A DNA stretch of 64,000 bases from Actinoallomurus oryzae (GTDB taxonomy: Bacteria > Actinomycetota > Actinomycetes > Streptosporangiales > Streptosporangiaceae): contig NZ_BAABHF010000009.1 of NCBI RefSeq assembly GCF_039541955.1, forward strand, positions 434,001 through 498,000. Reading direction: 5' to 3'. Positions 25,283 through 34,001 of this stretch are shown in pieces (position 1 is the stretch's first letter; every line of letters begins with the position of its first letter). The notes below the pieces were generated by a model that saw only the letters and a program-made list of their open reading frames with translations, made no database searches and was not told the origin of the DNA. The translations under genes and the position numbers were made by a program.

Positions 25283-25376
25283 CTGCACACCGGGAGTTTG
25301 TCACGATCAATCCGGCGGATATCAGAGGAAAACCTATGCTTCACTATCCGGCGGGTCCGGTGAGAGATCTCAGAAG

Positions 25377-25961
25377 TCACGCTGACATGTGCCGGACGAA
25401 CACCTCGAGGAAATACAGGGCCACGGCGCTTCCGCCGATCGCGACGGCCGGGGTCGTCCAGGCCGCGGTGCGAGAGCGCCGGGCCATCAGGCCGAAGATC
25501 ACGATCAGTGTCCCCGTCGACCACCATGCGATGTCACTGTGCAGCCGGGCCGCGTCGGCCCTGACCAGGCAGGCGTGGTCCAGCCGCTGACCGGCGTAGG
25601 CGCACAGCTGCGCCGAGGACGGGTCGTACGGCAGGCTTCCGGGAGACGTCTGGTACATCAGCCAGACCACCAAGCCGACGACGACGCCGATCAGATGCAG
25701 GCGATTCAGCCTGATCCCCAGTCTGCGCCCCACCCACCATTCGTAGGCCGCGATCGCCGCGAAGACGACCGCCAATCCGCCGACCACGACCGTCATCACC
25801 CACGGACGGCTCCGATGCGTCACCATCGCAGCGATGATCACGGCGAAGAGGCCTCCGACGGACACGACGCCCGCCTGGCAGGACGCCCACCATGAACGCG
25901 CCATACGCGGTAACGGCGTGTGGACATCCGCCGCTACGAAGGAATTCCCGGTGGCACGCAT
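25377..25961 (-). CDS. multi-pass membrane protein of unknown function
   Basis: 194 residues from ATG 25961, which has CAGGAGGAA just upstream. About five hydrophobic segments: VVSVGGLFAVIIAAMV, VMTVVVGGLAVVFAAIAAY, LHLIGVVVGLVVWLMY, WSTGTLIVIFGLMA and AVAIGGSAVALYFLEVF. An external-looking loop contains two cysteines (AQLCAYAGQRLDHACLVRAD) that could pair. Not assigned to a family. Confidence 0.75.
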   Translation of the reverse strand: MRATGNSFVAADVHTPLPRMARSWWASCQAGVVSVGGLFAVIIAAMVTHRSRPWVMTVVVGGLAVVFAAIAAYEWWVGRRLGIRLNRLHLIGVVVGLVVWLMYQTSPGSLPYDPSSAQLCAYAGQRLDHACLVRADAARLHSDIAWWSTGTLIVIFGLMARRSRTAAWTTPAVAIGGSAVALYFLEVFVRHMSA

Positions 25962-26054
25962 ACGGTTCCTCCTGTCCGACTTGATGCCCTTAGCAAATAC
26001 CCCGCAGCGCACCACTTGCCACACACTGCCCGATTGGGGATGCCGCCCTGTTAC

Positions 26055-26468
26055 TCACCTTCGGGCTGCGGCCTCGATCGCCTGTTTCATTTCCCACGCG
26101 CCGCGTTCGACGCGAATGCGGATCTCGGCGGCCGATGCGTGCGGCAGCACATCGGTGGTCCAGATCAGCCGGCCCCTCTCGTCGCCCTCCGGACGGACCT
26201 CGAACGAGGCGTGGTGGTGCTCGAGCGGCGGTCTCGCACCCTCGACGACGGCGTAGGCGAGGCGGCGGGCGCCGTCATCGATGGCGACGATCAGCTCGCG
26301 GATCACATGCCCGTCGGGAAAGGTCAGGAGCCGCTGGTCGCCCTCGATCCGGGTGCTGGTGACACGGCCGGGAAGCAGGCGCTCGTGCACGGCGCCGACG
26401 TCACGCAGCACATTCCAGATGTGCTCGGGGGACGCGTCGATCACGATCTCATGGCGAACGGAAGCCAT
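26055..26468 (-). CDS. SRPBCC-family (polyketide cyclase-like) protein
   Basis: 137 residues. START/Bet v1-like pattern: VRHEIVIDASPEHIWNVLRD at the N-terminus, GAVHERLLPGRVTSTRIEGD, RELIVAIDDGARRLAYAVVE and a long C-terminal helix (EMKQAIEAAARR). These helix-grip proteins bind hydrophobic ligands or act as cyclases/dehydratases. It stands alone with no regulator adjacent. Confidence 0.85.
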   Translation of the reverse strand: MASVRHEIVIDASPEHIWNVLRDVGAVHERLLPGRVTSTRIEGDQRLLTFPDGHVIRELIVAIDDGARRLAYAVVEGARPPLEHHHASFEVRPEGDERGRLIWTTDVLPHASAAEIRIRVERGAWEMKQAIEAAARR

Positions 26469-26632
26469 GACGCTGGCGGGCTCCTCTCGGCTGGACTGTT
26501 GCGATCAACCTAGCCGGGACCCTTCTGATTCGGGCGTGGCGGTGTTGGGAACGAGTGAAAGCCATCAGGCTGTGGGCGGGCCTGAGCGGCGTCGGGATGG
26601 CCGCCGATCCAGGAGGCGTACATTTCCCACGC

Positions 26633-26886
26633 ATGGATGCCCCGCCTTCCTCGCCCACCTGCGCCGCGAGCTGACCGTCTTCTCGGCGTGCCTGAACGGC
26701 GACCTGTCCGCGCCGGTCGAGCACTGCGGCGACTGGACGCTGCACGACCTCGCGGAGCACCTGGGCCGCGGCAACCTCTGGGCCGCTGCGGCGGTGACCG
26801 AGCAGCACAGCCACTACGAGGCCCCTCCCGCGCCGCGGGACCGCGCGCCGGCACTGTCGATCCTGGACGGCCCACTGGTCGCCTGA
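26633..26886 (+). pseudogene. broken maleylpyruvate-isomerase N-terminal domain gene
   Basis: FLAHLRRELTVFSACLNGDL, DWTLHDLAEHLGRGNLWAAA and AVTEQHSHYEAPPAPRDRA match the mycothiol-dependent maleylpyruvate isomerase N-terminal (DinB-like) domain, including the conserved WTLHDLAEHLGRG metal region. The natural ATG (26633, MDA) is in a different frame from this stretch, implying a small indel just after the start, and the protein stops after about 80 residues where the family continues for more than 100 more. Both defects indicate a pseudogene. Confidence 0.65.
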
Positions 26887-27028
26887 CGCGCGGTACGGCA
26901 CCTGCCCGGCAGGCCCCCGACAACCCACCCGGCCACAGGCCGAACGCGCCCGATCCGACCCGAGCTGAGAGCGGCTACCGGAGAAAACACGTTGGTCCGG
27001 CGTCACGCCGCCGTGCGATGATCCGCCG

Positions 27029-28126
27029 ATGTCCGACAACACTCGACAGCGCCGCCTGGCCGCGCTGTCGGCCTGCGACCGAATCCTGTCCGGCACCCGG
27101 CCTGCGACGATGCGGGACAGGCTAGCGGACATGGAGGCGGGCGGTGACCTGGACGGCCGGCCCGACTTCTACGGCGACGGCCCAGTGACCACGCTGGAGG
27201 AACGCGTGGCAGACCTCCTGGGGACCGAGGCCGCCGTCTTCTTCCCCACCGGCACGATGGCCCAGCAGGTCGCGCTTCGCTACGGCGCCGACCGCACCGG
27301 GCGGTCGACGGTCGCCCTTCACCCGCTCGGCCACCAGGAGATGCACGAACGGCACGCTTACGCCCAGGTGAGCGGTCTGCGCAGCGTCTGGCCGACCACC
27401 GCGCCGCGTAACCCCACGGCCGACGAGATCACCGAACTCGGCGAACCGGTGAGCACCGTCGTCATCGAACTCCCGCTGCGCGACGCCGGCTTCGTCCTGC
27501 CCACCTGGGATGAGCTCACCGCAGTGTCCGCCGCGGCACGCGCCATCGGCGCACGCCTTCACTTCGACGGCGCCCGGATCTGGGACTCCACTCCCCACCT
27601 CGGACACTCCCTCAGCGAGATCGCGAGCCTCGCCGACAGCACCTACGTCTCCTTCTACAAGACGCTCGGCGGCATCAGCGGTGCGGCGCTCACGGGCACG
27701 GCGGAACTCGCCTCGTACGCCCGGGTCTGGCGGCACCGCTACGGCGGCGACGTGTTCCAGCAGTGGCCCGCGGCCGTGACCGCACTCGCCGGGCTCGACC
27801 GCGAACTGCCACGCGTCCCCGACTATGTACGGCACGCGCGCACCGTCGCCGCGGCCCTCTCCGCCCTACCCGGCGCACGAGTCAGCCCGGAACCACCGCA
27901 CACGCATCGGTTCCGTCTCTGGCTGCCTTACCCGGCGCAGGCGCTCAACGACGCGGCGCTCGCGCTCGCCGAAGAGGAGAAGGTGTGGTTCGCCGCCGGA
28001 TGGCAGGACACCGATGTACCGGGCATCGCGATGACCGAGATCACCGTTGCCGCCCCCGCCCTGGCGTGGACCACCAAGGAGATCTCTGAAGTCGCCGAAC
28101 GCTTCCTCAGCCGGGCCGCTCGCTGA
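27029..28126 (+). CDS. PLP-dependent beta-eliminating lyase / threonine aldolase-like
   Basis: 365 residues of fold-type I. GTEAAVFFPTGTMAQQVALR is the phosphate-binding region; LHFDGARIWDSTPHLGHSLS contains the Asp that contacts the PLP pyridine nitrogen; STYVSFYKTLGGISGAALTG contains the Schiff-base lysine (about residue 212). This arrangement matches L-threonine aldolases and related beta-eliminating lyases (PF01212). The N-terminus is longer than in classical LtaE, so the substrate may be another beta-hydroxy amino acid. Confidence 0.88.
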   Translation: MSDNTRQRRLAALSACDRILSGTRPATMRDRLADMEAGGDLDGRPDFYGDGPVTTLEERVADLLGTEAAVFFPTGTMAQQVALRYGADRTGRSTVALHPLGHQEMHERHAYAQVSGLRSVWPTTAPRNPTADEITELGEPVSTVVIELPLRDAGFVLPTWDELTAVSAAARAIGARLHFDGARIWDSTPHLGHSLSEIASLADSTYVSFYKTLGGISGAALTGTAELASYARVWRHRYGGDVFQQWPAAVTALAGLDRELPRVPDYVRHARTVAAALSALPGARVSPEPPHTHRFRLWLPYPAQALNDAALALAEEEKVWFAAGWQDTDVPGIAMTEITVAAPALAWTTKEISEVAERFLSRAAR

Positions 28127-28199
28127 CCTGGGGAGTAAAGACCGCCACCATAGTGGTGAGCCCTGGTTATGGAACCGAGAATATTCCTACGATGGCGGC

Positions 28200-28541
28200 A
28201 TGGCCCTCGACTTGTTCGCAGGTATTCCGGTCACCGACTACGCGGCGGCTCTGAAATGGTACGAGCGGCTGCTGGGTTCTCCTCCGGCGTTCTTTCCGAA
28301 CGACACGGAGGCCGTGTGGGAGCTCGCCGAGCACCGGTTCGTCTACATCGAGCAGCGGCCCGAGCACGCCGGCCATGCCATGCACACGCTCTTCGTACAC
28401 GACCTCGATGCGCGCGTCGCGCAGATCACCGAACGGGGGCTGGATCCAGCGGAGCAGGAGACCTACGCGAACGGCGTGCGTAAGACCACCTACCGCGATC
28501 CCGACGGGAACGAGATCGGGTTCGGCGGCGCTCCACAGTGA
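28200..28541 (+). CDS. VOC-family protein
   Basis: 113 residues from ATG 28200. ALDLFAGIPVTDYAAALKWY, ERLLGSPPAFFPNDTEAVWE, HTLFVHDLDARVAQITERGL and KTTYRDPDGNEIGFGG form a single VOC module with the usual terminal Asp-Pro-Asp-Gly-Asn-Glu. Small ligand-binding or metal enzyme; substrate unknown. Its stop overlaps the start of the next gene by 4 nt, suggesting co-translation with a lipoprotein, though the two have no obvious functional link. Confidence 0.85.
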   Translation: MALDLFAGIPVTDYAAALKWYERLLGSPPAFFPNDTEAVWELAEHRFVYIEQRPEHAGHAMHTLFVHDLDARVAQITERGLDPAEQETYANGVRKTTYRDPDGNEIGFGGAPQ

Positions 28542-29626
28542 CGAGGGCCACCCGCCGTACGACGGCCGCCGGTCAGCGCCGCCGGTCGGCGATGGCCGCC
28601 CCGCTGCTGTCGGCGGTGTTAGCGGTCGGCGCGTGCGGGAACACGGCCGCACACCCTCCCGATCACGGCTCGAAGACTTCTCCGGATGCCGGAAAAGCTC
28701 ATTACCTACTGGCCGTACGGTCGCCCGGCACTTCCATCTGCGGCGACGGAGTCACCCAGTTGCTGACCGCCTCCGGACGGCCGGTCGCGCTGGTGGGACG
28801 TCCCGCCGGCATCTGCAACTGGAGCACGGTGACGGCCGGCGTCTCGCCCGGACGGCCGTCCCGGATCTTCTTCCTCAGGGGGCTGACGACCGACCGGGCC
28901 CACATGCGCCTCTACCGGATGCGCATCGACGAACACGGAAAGATCGTTGAACTGGCGCCGGTCCCCGGCATGACCTCGGCCGACGACGCGATCGACGATA
29001 TCGCCGTCACTCCGGACGGCACCCGGTTCGCCTTCCCCACGAGCCGCCCCGTCAAGAGCGGTATGGCCTACGGGGTGGTAGTGACCAGCGCCGCCGGACG
29101 GCCGAGGACGACCCTCTGGGCGGGCAGCGGCTGGAGTCCCCTGGTCGGCCTCTCCTGGGCGGCGGACGGGCGCACGCTACAGATCGCGCAGCGCGCGAAC
29201 CCGGGCATCCGCGTGGTCGACACCGGCACCGCACACGACCTTGCCCGAGACAGCCGCCTGGTGGTGCCGGGGTCAGGATGGTACGGCGACGTGGACGGTG
29301 AGACGGGGACGCTGAGCACCGACGGAACGCAGACGTACTTCGTCACCCACGACCACCTGCGGGCGATCGATCGCGTGATCGCAGCGCCGGTCTCCGGAGG
29401 AGGCGCCGCTCGCGTCCTGTTCGAGAGGCGCTACCGGCCGGCGTACGTGGCCGGCAAGCCCCCGAAGCCGGCGAACCTTCTGGGCGACGCGATCTGCCGC
29501 GAGGGCGACGGCGCACATCTGCTGGTGGCGGGCAAGGATCGGTCCTTCCGCATCACGATCGCCACCCACGCCGTCGAGACCCTGTCTCTGAGCTTCACCG
29601 GCACGCAAGAGGAACTGGCCTGCTGA
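28538..29626 (+). CDS. secreted beta-propeller-like lipoprotein
   Basis: 362 residues from GTG 28538. A twin-arginine-like basic N-terminus is followed by a hydrophobic segment and a lipobox-like LAVGAC (Cys about 33), then a Ser/Pro linker. The mature part shows repeated blade-like strings (VTPDGTRFAFPTS, LSWAADGRTLQIAQR, VVDTGTAHDL), typical of WD40/PD40 propellers. It is probably anchored on the outer face of the membrane. No catalytic residues recognised. Cys pairs (ICGDG/ICNW, AICREG/ELAC) could form disulfides. Confidence 0.75.
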   Translation: MTRATRRTTAAGQRRRSAMAAPLLSAVLAVGACGNTAAHPPDHGSKTSPDAGKAHYLLAVRSPGTSICGDGVTQLLTASGRPVALVGRPAGICNWSTVTAGVSPGRPSRIFFLRGLTTDRAHMRLYRMRIDEHGKIVELAPVPGMTSADDAIDDIAVTPDGTRFAFPTSRPVKSGMAYGVVVTSAAGRPRTTLWAGSGWSPLVGLSWAADGRTLQIAQRANPGIRVVDTGTAHDLARDSRLVVPGSGWYGDVDGETGTLSTDGTQTYFVTHDHLRAIDRVIAAPVSGGGAARVLFERRYRPAYVAGKPPKPANLLGDAICREGDGAHLLVAGKDRSFRITIATHAVETLSLSFTGTQEELAC

Positions 29627-29803
29627 TCTTCGCACGATCAGTTGTTCGGCCGACGATGGACTTCGGGGCGATAGGCGTAGAACATGGCACCCTGCTCGAG
29701 GTCGTGCCAGTCGGTCGCGCAAAGGGTGCCGGTCTTGCTGGAGGGACGACCCGCGAACGCGCTTCAAGTCGTACGCGCACCGAACCGCCGCAGGGCGCCT
29801 GAT

Positions 29804-30589
29804 TCAGCTGAAGAGGTAGTGGCCACAGTTGGGCCACTGGCCCTGCCACCGGCCGCCCACCCTGTTGTACAGGAGCTGGGCGCGGTAGGTCTGTTCGGCC
29901 GCGGAGGCCTGGCTCGGCAGGCCCGAGCCGCCGACCGTCGCCCACGACTGCCGGTTGAACTGGTACAGCCCGTAGTAACCGGCGGGGTTGACCGCGCGGG
30001 GATTGCCGCCCGACTCGCACTTCGCCAGAGCGCTCCAGTTGAGCCGGGCCGCGGAGCCGGCGCCCGTCGGCTGCGGGCCGACGGCGACGATCTGCGACAC
30101 CGCCTTGCGCTTGATCTTCTGGGCGATGACGGCCTTGACCTTCTTGCCGTGCCGCCGGACGTACGCGACCTGGACCTGCTTGAGGCCGGAGCGGCCCTTC
30201 CGCAGCACCTTCTGGCTGTAGGCGGGGACCTTCGAGCTCTTCTTCCGCACGATCGGCGGCGGGATCTTGACCATCTTGGTCACCGGGTCGGACAGCAGCC
30301 GGAGGACCTTGACGGTCGCGGCCGGTGCCGCGTCGGCGGGCGGGGTCACCAGGTCGTGCGGGCCGAGCTGCACGCCGACCTGGGCGAGCACCGCCCGTAC
30401 GGTCCCGGCCGTGGTCATGGTCTCGGCGGTCTTCTTGTGATCGACGACCACGACGACCTTCCGCGGCGTGGGCGTGGGCGTGGCCCGGGGTGCGTCCGCG
30501 GCCCTCGCGTCGTCCGCCTTCGACGATCCGCATCCGGACACGACGACCGCGAGCATCGCGAGACCGGTGATGACCGCGGAAAGGCGCAC
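29804..30589 (-). CDS. resuscitation-promoting-factor-like muralidase (lipoprotein)
   Basis: 261 residues. Signal peptide with lipobox VVVSGC (Cys about 20); DUF348-like segments (VVVVDHKKTAETMTTAGTVR, AVLAQVGVQLGPHDLVTP); a G5-like region; and a C-terminal Rpf catalytic domain, LNWSALAKCESGGNPRAVNP and YYGLYQFNRQSWATVGG, containing the catalytic Glu of CESGGN and the later Cys (WPNCGHY). Rpf enzymes cleave peptidoglycan glycan strands and help dormant or spore cells resume growth. A c-di-AMP (ydaO) riboswitch, frequent upstream of such genes, is not evident here. Confidence 0.9.
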   Translation of the reverse strand: MRLSAVITGLAMLAVVVSGCGSSKADDARAADAPRATPTPTPRKVVVVVDHKKTAETMTTAGTVRAVLAQVGVQLGPHDLVTPPADAAPAATVKVLRLLSDPVTKMVKIPPPIVRKKSSKVPAYSQKVLRKGRSGLKQVQVAYVRRHGKKVKAVIAQKIKRKAVSQIVAVGPQPTGAGSAARLNWSALAKCESGGNPRAVNPAGYYGLYQFNRQSWATVGGSGLPSQASAAEQTYRAQLLYNRVGGRWQGQWPNCGHYLFS

Positions 30590-30888
30590 GACTCCTCCGT
30601 TGTATCGGCAGCCCCCCGCGTACCGGCTAGCACACTAGCGGAGCAAATGACGCCTTTCGCGGCGAACACGAAACTTCCCCACCGTCCCGACGGTCGGCAC
30701 GCACGTCCGTCGCCCACGCGCCGAGCAGTCCATGAAGGCGTGCGTCGTGTTCCCATAGGGTGCATCTCGATCCCGAAGAGGTCGACGGCGAAGCCGGTGC
30801 AGTCCCGCTCCGTCAGCCTCCTGGCGAACCCGGCCGGGGCCTCGCTCCGTTTCTCCATCCCGGTGTTCGCGCTGCGCTGTCGCGACCC
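30590..30888. other. upstream region of the Rpf-like gene, no gene called
   Basis: On the minus strand one frame reads AGFARRLTERDCTGFAVDLF and GIEMHPMG, which is somewhat protein-like, but it has no clear start and runs into the Rpf promoter region. I see no riboswitch fold. Confidence 0.25.
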
Positions 30889-31413
30889 CTACTTGCGGCG
30901 TTTCTTCTCCGGCCATTCCATGACCAGCTTCTCGCCCTGTGCGAGTGCCGCCCAGAAGCGGGCCTTCTCCCGGAGCTCCTCGGCCGCCGCGATGACCTTC
31001 GCCTCGTCGACCCGTGTGTCGGGGAGGGTGGAGAGCGCTTCTTCGGCGGCCCGGGCGACCTGGTCGGTGCTGGTGATCCGCTCGTCCGCGACGCGTTGTA
31101 CGAGGCCGGCCATGAGCTCCGCGCGCTGCAGCCGGTCGGAGCGGGCCCTGATGGCCTGCTCGGAGCGCCGCTGCGCATGGGGCGGGCGGCGGCCGTCGAG
31201 GTGATCCATGCTGTCGAACACCGCGCCCGCGGCGACCGCTCCCCAGAAGCCGCCGTCCTCCGCCGTACCGCGCTCCACGATGAAGTGGACCGCGTCATGT
31301 GGAAGTGAGGGCCCGGCCACGCCCTCGCGCACGCGGTAGCGGACGCCGTCCGAGCGCTCGACGATGCTGTAGGAACGTGCACCGTCGGCCAGACGGGGAA
31401 ATGTCACACGCAT
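30889..31413 (-). CDS. hypothetical protein, helical C-terminus
   Basis: 174 residues from ATG 31413. The N-terminal half is beta-rich (TFPRLADGARSYSIVERSDG, VRYRVREGVAGPSLPHDAVH, FIVERGTAEDGGFWGAVAAG). The C-terminal half is a long charged helix (RRSEQAIRARSDRLQRAELM, TDQVARAAEEALSTL, KVIAAAEELREKARFW). It ends in a basic EKKRRK. No family recognised; the strongly amphipathic helices suggest oligomerisation. Confidence 0.7.
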   Translation of the reverse strand: MRVTFPRLADGARSYSIVERSDGVRYRVREGVAGPSLPHDAVHFIVERGTAEDGGFWGAVAAGAVFDSMDHLDGRRPPHAQRRSEQAIRARSDRLQRAELMAGLVQRVADERITSTDQVARAAEEALSTLPDTRVDEAKVIAAAEELREKARFWAALAQGEKLVMEWPEKKRRK

Positions 31414-31459
31414 CGGTCCATCGTGACATCCCCCGCAACCGGTTTTCCGCGGCCGTGAA

Positions 31460-31879
31460 TCACCCGTTCGCCGCCTCGAAGGCGCGGATCACCCGCTCGG
31501 TGGGGTCCGGGGCCGAAGGAACGCGGAGGCGGTCGGTGAGGAGGAACTCGGGCAGCTCGAACGCCGTGTGCTCCCGCTCGGTCAGCAGGTGCGTCCCGCC
31601 GACGGCATCGGGTTCCCAGCCGTGCGCCAGGGCGTACTCGATGAGGGTCCGTACGTCCTCCGGCTGCGGGTAGGCGCCGTCGGCCGCGCACGCGCCCCAG
31701 GGCGAACCCCAGCTCTTCGACAGCAGGTCCGCCTGCAGCGCGCGGCTGTTCTTCCCGGCGCCCCAGACGCGTACGCGGATGCACCGGTGGCAGTCGCGCT
31801 CGCCGCGGACATGGCGGATGTCGGCCTTCCACACGAACGCTCGTCCACCGGTGTGCAGCTTCCGCAACCTCGTCCGCAT
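31460..31879 (-). CDS. hypothetical protein
   Basis: 139 residues from ATG 31879 with GGGAGGCGGAG upstream. Beginning MRTRLRKLHTGGRAFVWKAD, it has a central VRVWGAGKNSRALQADLLSK, WGSPWGACAADGAYPQPEDV, then RTLIEYALAHGWEPDAVGGT and FELPEFLLTDRL. This architecture recurs in actinomycetes as an uncharacterised protein, but I cannot assign a Pfam name. Divergent from the phosphotransferase gene; same direction as 30889-31413. Confidence 0.72.
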   Translation of the reverse strand: MRTRLRKLHTGGRAFVWKADIRHVRGERDCHRCIRVRVWGAGKNSRALQADLLSKSWGSPWGACAADGAYPQPEDVRTLIEYALAHGWEPDAVGGTHLLTEREHTAFELPEFLLTDRLRVPSAPDPTERVIRAFEAANG

Positions 31880-31950
31880 GGTCTCCGCCTCCCGGCAGCG
31901 CCCGAAAAAAGGGAATGAACGGCCGCCTGTCACAACCGTACGGTGGCCGG

Positions 31951-32901
31951 GTGCCGAACCATTCTCTTCCGGTGGCGAAGACCGAGGCGGAGTTCGCCGC
32001 CGTACGCCGGGACGAGGCTCGGCTCCGGCCGGGCGTCCTCGCATTGTGCCGTCATCTCGGACACGGCGGGGCGGACGTCACGCGTTTTCCGGGTGGCTCG
32101 CTACCCGTCTACGCCGTCGGGGACCGGCTCGTGCTCAAGCTCTACCCGCCGGCCTGCGCGAGGAACGGGCGGGTCGAAGACCGCGTGCTGCGCGCGATCG
32201 ATGGCCGGCTGCCGGTGCCGACGCCACGCGTGGAGGCGGCCGGCGAGTTCGGGGACTGGCGCTACGTGCTCATGACGCGGTTGCGCGGCGAACCGCTGAC
32301 CGAGGTCTGGCCACGCACGGACGAACGCGACCGGGACGCGATCGCCGAGCAGCTCGGGCGTCTCCTCGCCGCCCTGCACCAGATCACCGTTCCGGCGCTC
32401 GGGCCGGCGGACTGGCACCGCTTCATCGCCGACCAGCGAGCCGGCTGCGTCGCGCGCCAGCGCGCCCGCGGACTGGCGCCGCTGTGGGCCGCGCAGATTC
32501 CCGAGTTCCTCGGCTCGGTGCCGCTGCAGCCGTCACCGCCGGTCCTCCTGCACACCGAGGTCATGCGCGAACACCTCCTGGCCGTCCGGGGGCCGGGCGG
32601 CGGCTGGTCGCTCTCGGGCCTGTACGACTTCGAACCCGCCATGACGGGTGACCGGGAGTATGAGTTCGCCGCGGTGGGCCTGTTCGTCTCCCGGGGCGAC
32701 GCGCGGTTCCTGCGCCGGCTCCTCACCGCCTACGGCCGGCCCGGCGACCGGTTCGACGCCGCGTTGCAGCGGCGGCTTCTCGCGTACGCGCTGCTGCACC
32801 GCTACAGCGACCTGACCTGGTACCTCAAGGAGCTGCCCGCGCCGCCGGAACCCACGCTCGACGCGCTCGCCGCCCGCTGGTGGGCGCTGGACACGCCCTG
32901 A
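31951..32901 (+). CDS. aminoglycoside phosphotransferase-family kinase
   Basis: About 316 residues from GTG 31951 (an ATG at 31915 is also in frame but very close to the divergent gene). Kinase N-lobe RLVLKLYPPAC with the ATP-binding Lys; hinge YVLMTRLRGEPLTE; catalytic loop region VLLHTEVMREHLLAV, where the usual HGD is HTE; metal site LYDFEPAMTGDREYEFA. The altered catalytic loop (Glu in place of Asp) is seen in some hygromycin/macrolide-kinase-like branches, so activity is plausible but not sure. Substrate unknown. Confidence 0.78.
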   Translation: MPNHSLPVAKTEAEFAAVRRDEARLRPGVLALCRHLGHGGADVTRFPGGSLPVYAVGDRLVLKLYPPACARNGRVEDRVLRAIDGRLPVPTPRVEAAGEFGDWRYVLMTRLRGEPLTEVWPRTDERDRDAIAEQLGRLLAALHQITVPALGPADWHRFIADQRAGCVARQRARGLAPLWAAQIPEFLGSVPLQPSPPVLLHTEVMREHLLAVRGPGGGWSLSGLYDFEPAMTGDREYEFAAVGLFVSRGDARFLRRLLTAYGRPGDRFDAALQRRLLAYALLHRYSDLTWYLKELPAPPEPTLDALAARWWALDTP

Positions 32902-32914
32902 CGCGGCGCCCGCG

Positions 32915-33415
32915 TCACTTGAGTACTACCACGCCGATGACCGCGGAGGCCGGAACGGGGCCGCGGCCCGTACGGGAGTCCGCCGAGTTCGCGCGGTTGT
33001 CGCCCATCAGCCACATCTGCCCGGGCGGGATCGCCACGGTGCCGAAGGCCGCCTCAGCAGTGCCCGGCGCGAGGTACGGCTCGGACAACGGCGCGCCGTT
33101 CAGCGTGACCCGGCCGCCCGAGCAGCAGCCGATCCGGTCGCCGGCGATCGCCACGACGCGTTTGACGATGGGCTGCGTACCCCGGCCGTCCGCGGACCAG
33201 CTCGGCATGGTGAACACCACGACGTCCCCGCGCTTCGGCGTGTACCTGCCGTGCCGGACGGGCCGTGCGTTGAACGTCTGGTTCACCCGCAGTGTGGGCT
33301 CCATCGCGACACTCGGGTTGGTGTATCGGTGATACCCGTGCAGCGCCGCACTCGCCGGCGCGCATCCCGTGACCAGCCAGGGGAGGGCCGCCATGGCGAT
33401 CACTCGTCTTCTCAT
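32915..33415 (-). CDS. signal peptidase I-like lipoprotein lacking catalytic serine
   Basis: 166 residues from ATG 33415. The S26A fold signatures are present: NPSVAMEPTLRVNQ (residues 33-46), the catalytic-lysine motif VKRVVAIAGD (Lys85) and GDNRANSADSR (139-148 region). In active signal peptidase I the residue before Met of box B is the nucleophilic Ser; here codon GCG gives Ala37. The usual membrane anchor is replaced by a lipoprotein signal with lipobox LVTGC (Cys18). It is therefore probably a catalytically dead, lipid-anchored paralogue with a binding or scaffolding role. Confidence 0.82.
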   Translation of the reverse strand: MRRRVIAMAALPWLVTGCAPASAALHGYHRYTNPSVAMEPTLRVNQTFNARPVRHGRYTPKRGDVVVFTMPSWSADGRGTQPIVKRVVAIAGDRIGCCSGGRVTLNGAPLSEPYLAPGTAEAAFGTVAIPPGQMWLMGDNRANSADSRTGRGPVPASAVIGVVVLK

Positions 33416-33498
33416 GGGCACGGAGGCTATCGACTGAGATACTCCCCGGTCATGCTTACTGCGGTACAAAGCGTCGCCGAGGCGGGGATCGTGCGGCC

Positions 33499-33954
33499 AT
33501 GACCGAACCGGTGGGCGCGCGGCGGTACGTCTTCCTGGATCCGGACGGGACGCAGGGGCGCGACTGGTCGTACGTCATCGTCCGGGCGCCCACGGGGATC
33601 TGCTACGAGCAGCAGTACGGCGGGACGGCCACCCGGTCGGGCCACGTCGAGGGCTATCTGGTCCCGGTACGGAGCGCGCCGGCGCTGGCCGACCTCCGTA
33701 CGTTCTTCGAACGTGACCTCCGAGGATCCGGCGCGGAGGGCCGATCCTGGCCGGAGGACGACCTGCGACGGCTCCGCGGCGCGGTGGAGAGAATCCTCTT
33801 CTGGGAGTCGTCCCCGGGCCCGGAGGGCGTGACCGGCCGTGGCCCGCAGGCGCTGGTCCTGGACGAGAGCCGACTCGCCGACCTGGACGAGGCGTGGATC
33901 CCGGTCCTCACCGCCGACGGCCCCGGGATCCTGGTCTGGCAGAACTCCGACTAG
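33499..33954 (+). CDS. small hypothetical protein (DUF6210-like)
   Basis: 151 residues from ATG 33499. Starts RRYVFLDPDGTQGRDWSYVI, followed by VRAPTGICYEQQYGGTATRS, GHVEGYLVPV and a C-terminal helix-rich WPEDDLRRLRGAVERILFW. It resembles the family I know as DUF6210 (VFLDPDG and QQYGG hallmarks); that name is from memory and should be treated as tentative. No function known. Divergent from the signal-peptidase-like gene, 83 nt apart. Confidence 0.7.
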   Translation: MTEPVGARRYVFLDPDGTQGRDWSYVIVRAPTGICYEQQYGGTATRSGHVEGYLVPVRSAPALADLRTFFERDLRGSGAEGRSWPEDDLRRLRGAVERILFWESSPGPEGVTGRGPQALVLDESRLADLDEAWIPVLTADGPGILVWQNSD

Positions 33955-34001
33955 TGCCCCCGGCCGCCGTCGGTGGGACGGCGGCCGGGCGGCTCGGGTC
34001 G

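Noticed and set aside
29623..29641. CTGATC/GATCAG stem-loop at the end of the lipoprotein gene as a terminator
   Set aside because: Only 6 bp, AT-containing and overlapping the stop codon; too weak to call.
30590..30888. c-di-AMP (ydaO) riboswitch before the Rpf-like gene
   Set aside because: The position is typical, but I could not find the conserved ydaO blocks on the minus strand; a covariance-model search would settle it.
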